Positions 36,645 to 45,019 of a stretch of DNA of 64,000 bases are shown here, piece after piece. The DNA comes from Spirochaetota bacterium (lineage in GTDB: Bacteria > Spirochaetota > UBA4802 > UBA5550): the NCBI GenBank assembly GCA_025457915.1, contig JALOTL010000013.1, positions 1 to 64,000 on the forward strand, written 5' to 3'. The position numbers and the translations under genes are program-made. Numbering within the stretch: the first letter of the stretch is position 1; the number at the start of each line of letters is the position of its first letter. The notes beneath the pieces are model-generated. The model was not told the DNA's origin, did not search any database, and saw only the letters and a list, made by a program, of their open reading frames with translations.

Positions 36645-37517
36645 TTAATAAAGGGCAGGGTCGTCATCGATCTCTTCGTCGTTCCTTGCAAGCTTCTCGA
36701 GAACCTCCTTCCTTATCGTATAGCCCTCGCTCGAGTGATTGAGATCCGACTTGGAAATATTGATGTACCTTTCCCCGTCCTTAATCAATACCGATTCCTT
36801 GAGGGTATCGACGCCGAGCACGGAAAGGTTCTTGTCGCCGGCCCTTATTACGGTGCCGGGAGGCGGCAGATTTTTGTTGAATTCCCTGTATGTCGAATAC
36901 TCATAGCCGAGGCAGCAGAGAAGCCTGCCGCACATGCCGGAAATCTTCAGTGAATTCAGGTTGAGGTTCTGCTCCTTCGCCATCTTTATTGAAACGGGAT
37001 CGAAGTCGTCCCTGAGATTGACGCAGCACAGCTCCTTGCCGCAGGGCCCGTAGCCGCCGACGAGCCTCGCCTCGTCGCGCACTCCGATCTGCCTCATCTC
37101 GATCCGCGTCCTGAAAATCGACGCCAGGTCCCTCACGAGCTCCCTGAAATCGATCCTGTTCTCGGCCACGAAATAAAATATTATCTTCGTCCTGTCAAAA
37201 AGGCATTTTACCGATATGAGCTTCATGTCGAGGTTCTTGGCCCCGGCCTTTTCCCTGCACTTTTCGAACGCGTCCCTCTCTATTTTTTCGATTTCGGGGA
37301 CGGCCTTCATGTCGCTCTCGTTTATTTTTCTGATAAGCTTTCCCTTCACCTCGAGCGAGGGATTGTTCTGGTACCTGCAGCACTTCACCACCTTCCCTAT
37401 GTCGACACCATGTTCGGTTTCGACCACGCACAGGGAGTTCTGCCTCAAAAAAAGATGGTTCGTGTCAACGTAATATATCTGGAAGCTGTTTCTCGGCCTT
37501 ACCGCGGATATTTCCAT
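36645..37517 (-). CDS. PSP1-domain (YaaT/RicT-like) protein
   Basis: A 290-residue cytoplasmic protein of the PSP1/YaaT family. The conserved Cys-rich pairs CGKELCCVNL (about 161-170) and CGRLLCCLGYEY (about 197-208) are present; in Bacillus the homologue (RicT) binds Fe-S clusters with partners and affects RNA processing and phosphorelay. No partner genes (ricA, ricF) are evident in the window apart from the YaaR neighbour. It lies between metG and holB, as yaaT does elsewhere. Confidence 0.92.
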   Translation of the reverse strand: MEISAVRPRNSFQIYYVDTNHLFLRQNSLCVVETEHGVDIGKVVKCCRYQNNPSLEVKGKLIRKINESDMKAVPEIEKIERDAFEKCREKAGAKNLDMKLISVKCLFDRTKIIFYFVAENRIDFRELVRDLASIFRTRIEMRQIGVRDEARLVGGYGPCGKELCCVNLRDDFDPVSIKMAKEQNLNLNSLKISGMCGRLLCCLGYEYSTYREFNKNLPPPGTVIRAGDKNLSVLGVDTLKESVLIKDGERYINISKSDLNHSSEGYTIRKEVLEKLARNDEEIDDDPALY

Positions 37518-37580
37518 TTACAGGGCCCCCTCCGGTTTAATCGCACCTGAAAAAACGCCGCTCTCATCAAGAATAAGCCG

Positions 37581-38558
37581 TCACCGCAGCGACGGCACCC
37601 CGGTCCTTCCGATCGATTCGATGGAATAAACGAGCGCCTTCAGGGAGTATTTCACATTTTGATTATTCGAAAGCCCCCTTTTCACTGCAAGCAGTATTTT
37701 TATTATTTTTTTAAGATCGTCCTCGTCCGGGATGTCGGCTTCATTCAGCGCCCCGGGAATAACGCCGCCCCCCAGGCGCGAAATCAGTATCTCCCTGTAT
37801 ATATTTATCATCACCCCGAGGAGCTTATCCGCACCGATTTTCCTCGTGAGGGGGTTGATGTCGATGATCAGCGGGGACCTGTTTCTGACGCTCGCGGATA
37901 TCCCGCAGCAGACCTGAAGCACGCCGCGGGAATTCTCCCCGTCCGACAGCATGATTGCCGTTTCCGGCGATCCGCCGGAAATGAGGGGTATGAAGTCAGC
38001 GCAGGGCGCGCCGAGTATTTTTTCAACCGACGAGGGCGGCAGGGGAAGGAACTTGATCTCGGTGCACCTGGACATTATCGTCGGCAGGAGCAGGTTCCTG
38101 TTTGAGGTTATGATGATGATATGTGCGCCGTGCTGGGGCTCCTCGATGGTCTTCAGAAGCGCGTTCTGTCCGGCAGTCGAAATTCCCTCCGCGCCGTCGA
38201 TGATGACGCCCATCCTGCCCGATACCGACTTCCTGGATAGCCTGTCGATCAGCCATCTTACGCTCCCATCCTCCCTCTTTGCCTGGCTTCCGATTGATAT
38301 CCTGCTGGACTCGTCACCGGCCAGTTCGATAAGATCCGGATGGGTGCCCGCGGAAACCTGCGCGCACGTGCCGCATTTCAGGCATGGAGGGTTCGCCTCT
38401 TTGCAGAAAAAAGACCCGAGAAACCTTTTAGCGATGATTTTTTTCCCGATGCCAGATACCCCGGAAAAAACCATGGTCTGCGGGATCGTGCCGGAAGCGG
38501 CAATGGCCCCCAGTATGGCGATCTGTCTTTCGTGTCCGATTATTCCTTCAATATTCAT
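37581..38558 (-). CDS. holB: DNA polymerase III delta-prime subunit
   Basis: A 325-residue AAA+-fold clamp-loader subunit. The P-loop-like GVSGIGKK (33-40) and a zinc module CKEANPPCLKCGTC (about 52-65) are seen. The IDGAEGIS...NALLKTIEEP segment (about 115-135) carries the Walker B/SRC-region features. The delta-prime subunit usually lacks ATPase activity. Its place beside YaaR and PSP1 genes supports the call. Start ATG 38558, on the minus strand, 50 bases downstream of YaaR. Confidence 0.9.
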   Translation of the reverse strand: MNIEGIIGHERQIAILGAIAASGTIPQTMVFSGVSGIGKKIIAKRFLGSFFCKEANPPCLKCGTCAQVSAGTHPDLIELAGDESSRISIGSQAKREDGSVRWLIDRLSRKSVSGRMGVIIDGAEGISTAGQNALLKTIEEPQHGAHIIIITSNRNLLLPTIMSRCTEIKFLPLPPSSVEKILGAPCADFIPLISGGSPETAIMLSDGENSRGVLQVCCGISASVRNRSPLIIDINPLTRKIGADKLLGVMINIYREILISRLGGGVIPGALNEADIPDEDDLKKIIKILLAVKRGLSNNQNVKYSLKALVYSIESIGRTGVPSLR

Positions 38559-38608
38559 AAATTTCTGCTGCGGCCGGTCCGGGATATGCTGCTGGAATGA
38601 ATTAAGGC

Positions 38609-39052
38609 TTAATAAACAAGGTCGAGTATGAATCCCCTGATCTCCTCCATCGTTTTGAGGAGGTTGAAGGCCTTGTTGGATTTTATTATGGCGTCCGTTA
38701 TTTCAATAAGTTTGCGGTCAATTTCCTGCACCACCGTGAAAATCGCCCTGTCGCTGGGCTTCCTCTTCAGCGTCTGCGCCTTGAGTCCGCTGTCGACCAG
38801 CGTCTTGATGATTTTTTTCACCAGGGCCTTGTATCTTTCCAGTTCGTATTTCGACTGGCTGTCCAGGAACCTTTTTTCCTGGTCTTTAAGTTCGTCCATG
38901 AGCTCATCGACCGAGCCCTCGAAGACGAAATCCAGGCTGCTTGAAAGCTCGGATGAAAAACTCCTCCTGGATTCGCCGACACTGGAAGACCTCTTCTTTT
39001 TTACCTTGGTCTTCTCCTCTTGCCTGCCGCTTGTGTGGGTTATCTCGATCAT
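38609..39052 (-). CDS. YaaR (DUF327) family protein
   Basis: A 147-residue helical protein of DUF327. The core with DQEKRFLDSQSKYELERYKALVKKIIKTLVDSGL (about 57-90) and ending in FNLLKTMEEIRGFILDLVY is characteristic. The N-terminus is Ser/Lys-rich and likely disordered. Function is unknown. The family travels with holB and yaaT in Firmicutes and spirochaetes. Its ATG shares one base with the bactofilin stop (TGATG), so translation is coupled. Confidence 0.9.
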   Translation of the reverse strand: MIEITHTSGRQEEKTKVKKKRSSSVGESRRSFSSELSSSLDFVFEGSVDELMDELKDQEKRFLDSQSKYELERYKALVKKIIKTLVDSGLKAQTLKRKPSDRAIFTVVQEIDRKLIEITDAIIKSNKAFNLLKTMEEIRGFILDLVY

Positions 39053-39411
39053 CAGCCCTCCGGCGTCTTGTTTATAGTGCAGTTGCCTTCAAAAACCACG
39101 CCGTCCTCCATTATGAGGCTGGGTGTGATGATGTTCCCGTTCACCCTGCCCGAGGAAAGCAGTATCACCCTTTCCATGGCGTAAATATTGCCACGAACCG
39201 TGCCTCCGATGACCACGAGCCTTGCCTTGATGTCCGTGACCGCGTCGCCCCACTGGCCGATCAGGACCTTTCCCTCAGTCTCTATGGTCCCCTGAAATTT
39301 CCCGTCAATCCTGAGGAGTCCGTTGATTTTAAACTCCCCCTTGAATTCCGAGCCCTCGCCTATGATGCTGTTTACTATATTATCTTCCGCCAGCTTTCCC
39401 TGTCTTGCCAT
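39052..39411 (-). CDS. Bactofilin-family cytoskeletal protein
   Basis: A 119-residue right-handed beta-helix protein (DUF583) that polymerises without nucleotide and scaffolds cell-shape or surface machinery. Repeats of the type GEFKINGLLRIDGKFQGTI and AVTDIKARLVVIGGTVRGNI build the helix. The start is set at ATG 39411, with an AAAGG site 3-4 bases upstream, rather than at the in-frame start at 39492, whose 27-residue extension has no bactofilin character. Confidence 0.92.
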   Translation of the reverse strand: MARQGKLAEDNIVNSIIGEGSEFKGEFKINGLLRIDGKFQGTIETEGKVLIGQWGDAVTDIKARLVVIGGTVRGNIYAMERVILLSSGRVNGNIITPSLIMEDGVVFEGNCTINKTPEG

Positions 39412-39650
39412 ATGCCTTTCTTTGAATTGTTTATTTTGTTCGTCATCACCGGCGAAAAGGGCCCGGAATGGGACCATTGGGCCGGACGACATTAATCATC
39501 TCAATTGATCCAGAATTAATCAAGTTTTGCAAGTAAAATTTTAAACGGAATGAAAGGGGCCGGACCGGTTTTTAATGCCGTCCTCTGAAGACAACAGAAA
39601 TACCGGATCCGCTTTAAGTACCGTGGCATGTCCGGAGAATGCCGGTATGA

Positions 39651-40115
39651 TCATGACGGCCCGGAGGACGCAAGCCGCTTGAAATATTTTCTGTAGCCTT
39701 TGACTTCGGATGGATCATATCCCAGGCTCTCGTAGAGCCTGTGCGCCTCTTTCCTGTAATGGGAAGAGCAGAACTGGACGAAAACGCATCCCTTTTCGCG
39801 GGCGATCCTTTCACCCTCGAGCATCAGCATCCTTGCGACCCCCTTCCCCCTCCAGGCGGAATCCGTCACGAGGTTTTCAAGCACCATAAGGGGACTGCAG
39901 TCCCTGCAGAGGTCAAGGCATATCACACCCATCAGCGATCCTACAAGGGTGCCGTCTTCGGCCCTGGCGCCCAGAAGGAAATAATCGTCCCTCGAATCGA
40001 TTTCGCGGAACACGCGCTGCATGGCCGTGAGCTCGGAAGCCTCGCCCACGAGCTGAAGGTAGAGCCCGGAAAGCGCCTGAAGATCGCCGAATCCCATCCT
40101 GTCAATTGTGAACAT
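39651..40115 (-). CDS. GNAT-family N-acetyltransferase
   Basis: A 154-residue acetyl-CoA-dependent acetyltransferase. The acetyl-CoA motif A is RGKGVARMLMLEGERIAREKGC (near 90-111), followed by the C-terminal RLYESLGYD segment that closes the fold. The acceptor is unknown. The start at 40115 has a GAGGGGT site. Longer in-frame starts up to 40184 add unlike sequence. It lies 27 bases from idi on the same strand when measured from the longer frame, but the real gap is 96 bases. Confidence 0.85.
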   Translation of the reverse strand: MFTIDRMGFGDLQALSGLYLQLVGEASELTAMQRVFREIDSRDDYFLLGARAEDGTLVGSLMGVICLDLCRDCSPLMVLENLVTDSAWRGKGVARMLMLEGERIAREKGCVFVQFCSSHYRKEAHRLYESLGYDPSEVKGYRKYFKRLASSGPS

Positions 40116-40211
40116 AAAATTACCCCTCTGAAATACTGGAACCCGCATCAGACAGGGAATGGAAATCTTATTTTTTTTCAACAATAATTCAGGCGGGCCT
40201 CCCCGTTCATG

Positions 40212-40742
40212 TCAGAGCGTGATGTTGAACATGTACAGATAGGCTATCATCCGCTCAAGGGACTTCCTGAACCAGTAAGTGTATTTCTCCGGATCCCTCT
40301 TCATGCTCAGTATGAGGCTGACCATGTCGCTCCATTCCCAGCCTTCCACCTCCATGGGGTTCGGGACCGGATCGCCGTTGAAGATCCCGCTGTAAACATG
40401 GACATACTCGTTTTCCTTGAGTCCGTTGCTTAAAGCGGCGCTGTAGGAATAGCTGAAAACCTCCTCGATCGGGCAGTCGAACCCCATTTCCTCGATAAGC
40501 CTCACGTGCGCCGCTTCGTCGATGAAATCCCCCGGGCCCGGGTGGCTGCAGCAGGTATTTGACCAGAGCCCGCCGGAATGATATTTCGCGCGCGACCTCT
40601 TCTGAATGAGCAGCTGCTTCCTGTCGTTGAACACATACACGGAAAACGCCCTGTGCTTCTGCCCGCTCATGTGTATCTGCATCTTTTCACCGTAGCCCAG
40701 AATTCCGTTGTCCTTGTCGACCAGTATAAGCCTCTTTTCCAT
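40212..40742 (-). CDS. idi: Isopentenyl-diphosphate delta-isomerase type 1
   Basis: A 176-residue Nudix-fold enzyme that interconverts IPP and DMAPP, supplying the starter unit for isoprenoid chains. The catalytic cysteine lies in LWSNTCCSHP (near residues 59-68) and the acidic metal-site region is present as KENEYVHVYSG. The Nudix-like stretch HVRLIEEMGFDCPIEEVFSY follows the cysteine. Being close to a class I isoprenoid-synthase-like gene (45.0 kb) hints at a shared isoprenoid theme, but about 4 kb and three genes separate them. Confidence 0.93.
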   Translation of the reverse strand: MEKRLILVDKDNGILGYGEKMQIHMSGQKHRAFSVYVFNDRKQLLIQKRSRAKYHSGGLWSNTCCSHPGPGDFIDEAAHVRLIEEMGFDCPIEEVFSYSYSAALSNGLKENEYVHVYSGIFNGDPVPNPMEVEGWEWSDMVSLILSMKRDPEKYTYWFRKSLERMIAYLYMFNITL

Positions 40743-40773
40743 ATTTAAAACCCCGCGTATAAATGATTCATGA

Positions 40774-41259
40774 TCAAATCCGGCTCCATGGCGAGAGGTT
40801 CATGAAGCAAAGCCTGCGGACTGAAACAGCCAGGTCATCGGGGTCCCATCCCGCGACGGCAGATGAGGAGCTCATTATTTTCCCCGGCAGCACCATCAGC
40901 CATCTCGACCTCAGGGCGATGACCGGTTTTCCGAGCTTCCTCGCGATGTCCAGCTCCTTGGATATCCAGAATGAATTCCTTTCATACATGTCGGATATGA
41001 CAATCACGCAGTCCGACGAGGATATCTGTGAAATCAGTCTGCCGTACAGCCCCGAAACGCCTTCCCGGTCCCGATCCGGCCTGGGGACCGAGCAGTTCCT
41101 CCACCTCAGGGACCTCGCGGAATGCAGAATGTCCATCAGCAGGAAATAATCAGGATCATAATCCCATGAATGGCTGATGAAAATTCCGTACTCGGCCAAT
41201 CCGCCGAAAAAAGCATGGAATTTAAAATAGCAAAACCGGAACAGCTTCATTAAAGACAC
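40774..41259 (-). CDS. ThsB-like TIR protein (DUF1863, MTH538 type), orphan
   Basis: A 161-residue protein whose residues 25-150 match the TIR-like domain found in Thoeris ThsB sensors. FISHSWDYDPDYFLLMDIL opens the domain and is followed by NCSVP, SDCVIVISDMYERNSFWISKELDIARKLGKPVIAL and a terminal GWDPDDLAVSVRRL. The N-terminal 24 residues are hydrophobic and basic (LFRFCYFKFHAFFGGL), perhaps membrane-associating. The GTG start at 41259 has a GAGAGG site 6 bases upstream; ATG 41250 is the alternative. There is no ThsA-like gene or other defence gene beside it. It may be an orphan sensor or signalling TIR. Confidence 0.8.
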   Translation of the reverse strand: MSLMKLFRFCYFKFHAFFGGLAEYGIFISHSWDYDPDYFLLMDILHSARSLRWRNCSVPRPDRDREGVSGLYGRLISQISSSDCVIVISDMYERNSFWISKELDIARKLGKPVIALRSRWLMVLPGKIMSSSSAVAGWDPDDLAVSVRRLCFMNLSPWSRI

Positions 41260-41417
41260 GATTTACCTCTCCACCGGTGAATCCGGTTTAATTAATTTAC
41301 AATATCATCAAGAGGCTGAAATCAGGGGTTTGTATTACGGGTTAGCAGGAAAACACGCGGGTCGGCATAGGAAAAAAGACTATGTATTCCCAATATGGAG
41401 CTTTATTAAACGGTTTA

Positions 41418-42077
41418 TCAATTGTTCTTCGCCCATTCAACCGCGAACCTGACGAGATCCGAGTTGTTGTTTAAATGGAATTTTCCCCTGATGTGAATCC
41501 TGTGCGTGTCTATTGTCTTGATGCTCAGGTTTAATTTTTTAGCTATATCGGCCGTCTTGTATCCCTGCCCGAGAAGATTGAACACGTCCAGCTCCCTGTC
41601 GCTCAATATGCCCAGGGGGCCGCTCTTTTCGTACTTGCTCGTCACGAGCTCCTTCATGAGCTTAAGCAGCGCCGGATCGCTCAGATATATGTTCCCCGTG
41701 GAGACCCTTCTTATGGCGTCCACGAGGGTGTGCGTCGCTTCCGATTTCATAACGTATCCGTTGGCCCCGGCCCTCATGGCCCTTTCCGCATAAATGTCCT
41801 CGTCATTCTGGGAAAGGACCAGCACCCTCGTCCTGAAATAATTATCCCTGATGTTCCTGGTAAGCTCAAGTCCGCTGGTCCCCCTGCCAAGACCTATGTC
41901 CACGACCGCAACGTCCGGTTCCAGCCCGCGCATCATCTCGAATGCCTTCTCCGCGTCGTCAGACATCCCCACAACGACCATATCCTCCTCCCTCTCGAGA
42001 AGGGACTTGAGCCCGTCCAGGACGATCTTGTGGTCGTCCACCAGAAATACGTTTATCCTGTTCAATAAAACGGCCAT
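41418..42077 (-). CDS. NarL/LuxR-type response regulator
   Basis: A 219-residue two-component regulator. The receiver domain has acidic residues 14-15, phosphorylation site Asp60 (DVAVVDIGLGRG), a Ser/Thr in VLVLSQND and the Lys region VMKSEATHTL. A LuxR helix-turn-helix (LGILSDRELDVFNLLGQGYKTADIAKKLNLSIKTIDTH, about 149-187) binds DNA. It follows the sensor kinase gene by 18 bases on the same strand, so the pair forms a dedicated system. The regulon is unknown. Confidence 0.95.
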   Translation of the reverse strand: MAVLLNRINVFLVDDHKIVLDGLKSLLEREEDMVVVGMSDDAEKAFEMMRGLEPDVAVVDIGLGRGTSGLELTRNIRDNYFRTRVLVLSQNDEDIYAERAMRAGANGYVMKSEATHTLVDAIRRVSTGNIYLSDPALLKLMKELVTSKYEKSGPLGILSDRELDVFNLLGQGYKTADIAKKLNLSIKTIDTHRIHIRGKFHLNNNSDLVRFAVEWAKNN

Positions 42078-42095
42078 GTTTATCTCCCTTTTATT

Positions 42096-44423
42096 TCATC
42101 CCGGTATCACGCAGCGCACCTCCGTGCCCCCGCCCCTTGCCTTTTTTATACTCAGCGAGGCCCCGATCATCCTTGCCCGGTAATTCATGATCCTGATCCC
42201 TATCCCCTTCTTTTCATCCAGCTTCCTCGGGATGCCTATGCCGTCGTCGAATATGCCGAGATGTATGTCGCCCTCGTTTTTTTTCAGGGTTATGCCTATG
42301 TTCTTCGCCCTGGAATGCTTGACCGAGTTGGTCACTGCCTCCTGAATGATGTAATATGCCTGCGCGTACACCAGCTTGTCGCTGAACTCGATCACGGGGT
42401 CAACATCAATTTCAAGATTTATATCGTACCTTTTCTCCAGGAGCCTCTTCAATTCCTTCATCTGCGTGACAAGCCCGCCCTCGTCGAAATCCACCGTGGC
42501 CAGGCTTTTGGCTATGCTCCTCGTGCTCTCTATGGCCCTGTTTATCAGCCGTTCTATCTCGGCCGCCCTCGCCCCCTCTCCGCCGTTCCCGGTTCCGAGG
42601 TCCTTCGCAAGGAGATTTGCCTTCAGCGCTATCCCGAAGAGGTTCTGGGAAAGTCCGTCATGGAGCTCTATGCCGAGCGAGTTCCTTTCCTTCTCGCTGA
42701 TGCTGACCATCTCCCTCTCCAGGTTCATCCTCTCCGTCATGTCCATCGAGTAATACACGACGCCGTTCTGCTTTTTATTAGGGCTGACATAGGGATAAAG
42801 CGCTGTCACCATGTACCTGCCGCCTCCGGAAGGAAAATGGAACCACCTCTCGAAAACGACCTCCTGTCCCGACAGGCATTTTTCAAAGTGCTCCCCGAAC
42901 TGGGACGAATAGTCCTTTTCGCCGAGGACGTTCCGGACATAGCCTCCAATGATCTCGAGCCGGTCTTTCTTGAACGACTTGAGAAAAGCCTCGTTCGCCT
43001 CGACGAACCTGCCTCTTCCGTCAATAAAGGCCATGTGGTCGCGGGAGGCGGATACGATGTTCTTGTATATATTAAGGTTTTCAATGGCCGAGTCCTTTTC
43101 CCTGTTGATATCAAGGAGGATCACATTCGACCTTTCGAGATCGCTGTGCACGAGAGCGAACCGGGAGGCAAGTATGGAGGCGAAAATGGCGGTCATCAGG
43201 AAAAAGCCCTCGAGAAGCACCGGCTCCATGGTGGTTATGTCCAGGAAGCTCAAAAGGCTCATCACGTACGCGATGCCGAACAGGGCCACCGACAGGAGTA
43301 TCCTCCTCGAAAACGGCCTTTTCTTTTTTACGGAATCAAAGGCCAGCCACAACGCATAAATTATGGTCAGGGTGGTTACGAGCATGAAGCCCATGTAGCA
43401 GTATTTCTGGTAAAACTTGATGCCCCCCGTGAAAATCATTTCGGTCACGAGGAAGAGGAGCAGGATGGCGTAAACCGCTGTAAATGCCGCAAAGGCCCTG
43501 TTGGTCCTGATCCCGAGAAATGAAAACATGAAGCAGATGAACATGAGCGGGGCGATCACCGAACAGGCATAGGTCGCCAGGATGAACGCCAGCTGGCTGT
43601 CGGCGATGAAAAGAACAAGGCCCCTGTATCCAAGTATCCACAGGCCGAGTGAAAGGGACAGGATGGAAAAGTAAAGGTAGTATTTTTCATTCCTCCTCTT
43701 CCCGTACATGAAGAGAAAATATATGAAAAGGAAAATGTTGACCGCGGACAGAAAACTGTTCCACATTACGTACATGACGCATTTTTCTTTAACGCTGGAA
43801 CTGTCGCCGAATATTAACGGGTAACCCAGCCCTCCCAGGTAATTGAGGATGCCGGTTCTTATCGCCAGTACGTTCCTGCCCGGCCTTATCAATGAGGCCG
43901 GGATGTAAACAAGAGTCGGTTTTCCGACAATGGGTTCGGAACGACCGCTGGCGTCGAAAGACCTGGTTTCACCGAGCATACTTCCGTTGAAATAGACCCG
44001 GGATCCCCGCCCCTGCCAGGACAGGAACAGCGAATAATCCCTGTCAGGGTTCCGGTCGAACCGGATGTCCCGCCTGTACCAGGCGTCGCCTTCGTATCCG
44101 GAATATTTTTCGGAGCTTGTCCAGGAGTCTCCGGAATAAACCAGATCCCAGTCCGCGTCGGGAAAATCAGGGTCCGAAAAGTCCGACCTGTCGGACGGGA
44201 TGAATTTCCATTCCCCGGAGAGGTCCATGACGAAAGGTCCCGGTTTAACGACGACCGCCTTCATATCGGCCGATACAGCCATGGATAGGACTGGAATGAC
44301 AGCCACGACCATGAACAAAAAAACGACCCGGGCCGAAAATCGCGATATCAGCCGGTTGAGGGTGATAAGACAGCGGCCTGGATCCATCATCAAAACGCCT
44401 TTCCGAAAATCAGAGTGTTTCAT
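42096..44423 (-). CDS. Hybrid-topology 7TM sensor histidine kinase (HisKA_3)
   Basis: A 775-residue sensor kinase. After an N-terminal signal anchor (about 29-51) comes a periplasmic domain with GEWKF...DADWDLV...WYRRDIRF (about 70-190), like the sugar-binding jelly-roll of glycosidases in 7TMR-DISM proteins. Seven helices (about 214-430), a PAS domain (about 460-580), a HisKA_3 dimerisation segment with the phospho-His in IELHDGLSQNL (near 605-615) and an HATPase domain with DDGIGI follow. The kinase phosphorylates the neighbouring NarL-type regulator. A carbohydrate-derived ligand is plausible. A TTGACA promoter lies at 44464-44493. Confidence 0.93.
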   Translation of the reverse strand: MKHSDFRKGVLMMDPGRCLITLNRLISRFSARVVFLFMVVAVIPVLSMAVSADMKAVVVKPGPFVMDLSGEWKFIPSDRSDFSDPDFPDADWDLVYSGDSWTSSEKYSGYEGDAWYRRDIRFDRNPDRDYSLFLSWQGRGSRVYFNGSMLGETRSFDASGRSEPIVGKPTLVYIPASLIRPGRNVLAIRTGILNYLGGLGYPLIFGDSSSVKEKCVMYVMWNSFLSAVNIFLFIYFLFMYGKRRNEKYYLYFSILSLSLGLWILGYRGLVLFIADSQLAFILATYACSVIAPLMFICFMFSFLGIRTNRAFAAFTAVYAILLLFLVTEMIFTGGIKFYQKYCYMGFMLVTTLTIIYALWLAFDSVKKKRPFSRRILLSVALFGIAYVMSLLSFLDITTMEPVLLEGFFLMTAIFASILASRFALVHSDLERSNVILLDINREKDSAIENLNIYKNIVSASRDHMAFIDGRGRFVEANEAFLKSFKKDRLEIIGGYVRNVLGEKDYSSQFGEHFEKCLSGQEVVFERWFHFPSGGGRYMVTALYPYVSPNKKQNGVVYYSMDMTERMNLEREMVSISEKERNSLGIELHDGLSQNLFGIALKANLLAKDLGTGNGGEGARAAEIERLINRAIESTRSIAKSLATVDFDEGGLVTQMKELKRLLEKRYDINLEIDVDPVIEFSDKLVYAQAYYIIQEAVTNSVKHSRAKNIGITLKKNEGDIHLGIFDDGIGIPRKLDEKKGIGIRIMNYRARMIGASLSIKKARGGGTEVRCVIPG

Positions 44424-44463
44424 ATTGTTCCGTCGGCGGTCATCCGAAAGCCGATACTGACGA

Positions 44464-44493
44464 ATAATCTGGATATGAAAAACGGCATGTCAA
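44464..44493 (-). promoter_or_regulatory. Promoter of the two-component operon
   Basis: Minus strand TTGACA (44488-44493), an 18-base spacer and GATTAT (44464-44469). The transcript would start about 34 bases before the kinase ATG. Confidence 0.55.
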
Positions 44494-44615
44494 TATTAAT
44501 TAGACGCTGCTGATAAAATAGAAAAAAATAAAACAACCCGTCCCCGATTCAGGACAAAAATCCGGGCCGTGTTCATCAGAAATTTATTGATTTCATGCCG
44601 TTGATGAATTTACAG

Positions 44616-44643
44616 ATAAACGGCGGAATAATCCGCCGTTTAT
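44616..44643 (-). terminator. Terminator hairpin after the Nif11-like peptide gene
   Basis: A perfect 12-base-pair stem (ATAAACGGCGGA with TCCGCCGTTTAT) with an ATAA loop, 3 bases beyond the stop codon on the minus strand. The U-tract is short (TTTAT). Confidence 0.65.
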
Positions 44644-44646
44644 TCA

Positions 44647-44859
44647 TCAATAGGGCCAGGCCGCGGCAACCGCGTGCAGCTTGAGTTTTCTCCCGTTTTT
44701 TAGGATTTTCTCGCATTCTTCAATGCCGACCATGAAGCCTTTTTCGATAAACCACCCTGAAAGCTCCCCGGCGGATGATTTTTTCAGCATCCGGCTAAAT
44801 TCGATCCCGAGGGACCTGTCTGAAGATAAAAAATCCACGAAATCAATGTATCCCACCAT
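44647..44859 (-). CDS. Nif11-like leader peptide (putative RiPP precursor)
   Basis: A 70-residue peptide. Residues 4-56 follow the Nif11/TIGR03798 leader pattern: FVDFLSSDRSLGIEFSRMLK, then SAGELSGWFIEKGFMVGIEE (near 29-48). The leader ends in LHAVAAAWPY, where the usual xxVxGG site reads AVAA, leaving a four-residue core (AWPY). The start is firm: GGAGG lies 7 bases before ATG 44859, while the longer frame (to 44955) has no such signal. A hairpin terminator follows. Divergent neighbours are an isoprenoid-synthase-like enzyme and a radical SAM protein. Leader similarity is by eye; a precursor role is inferred. A plain small regulatory protein is the alternative. Confidence 0.65.
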   Translation of the reverse strand: MVGYIDFVDFLSSDRSLGIEFSRMLKKSSAGELSGWFIEKGFMVGIEECEKILKNGRKLKLHAVAAAWPY

Positions 44860-45019
44860 TTGAATACCTCCGTTTTTCTTTTTAAAAATAACCAGTGTTC
44901 GTTTTTTTGAAATCAGCAGTATCGCTGATGACCCCCTAATCCTTTTTGGAAGCATACATCGGGATTTTTACCGATGCCCGGGAGCAAATTTTCAGCAAAT
45001 ATTGCTTTAAATTTCCCAA

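Noticed and set aside
44647-44955. Longer frame for the Nif11-like peptide
   Set aside because: The extra 32 residues are basic and unlike Nif11 leaders. The only strong ribosome site is before ATG 44859.
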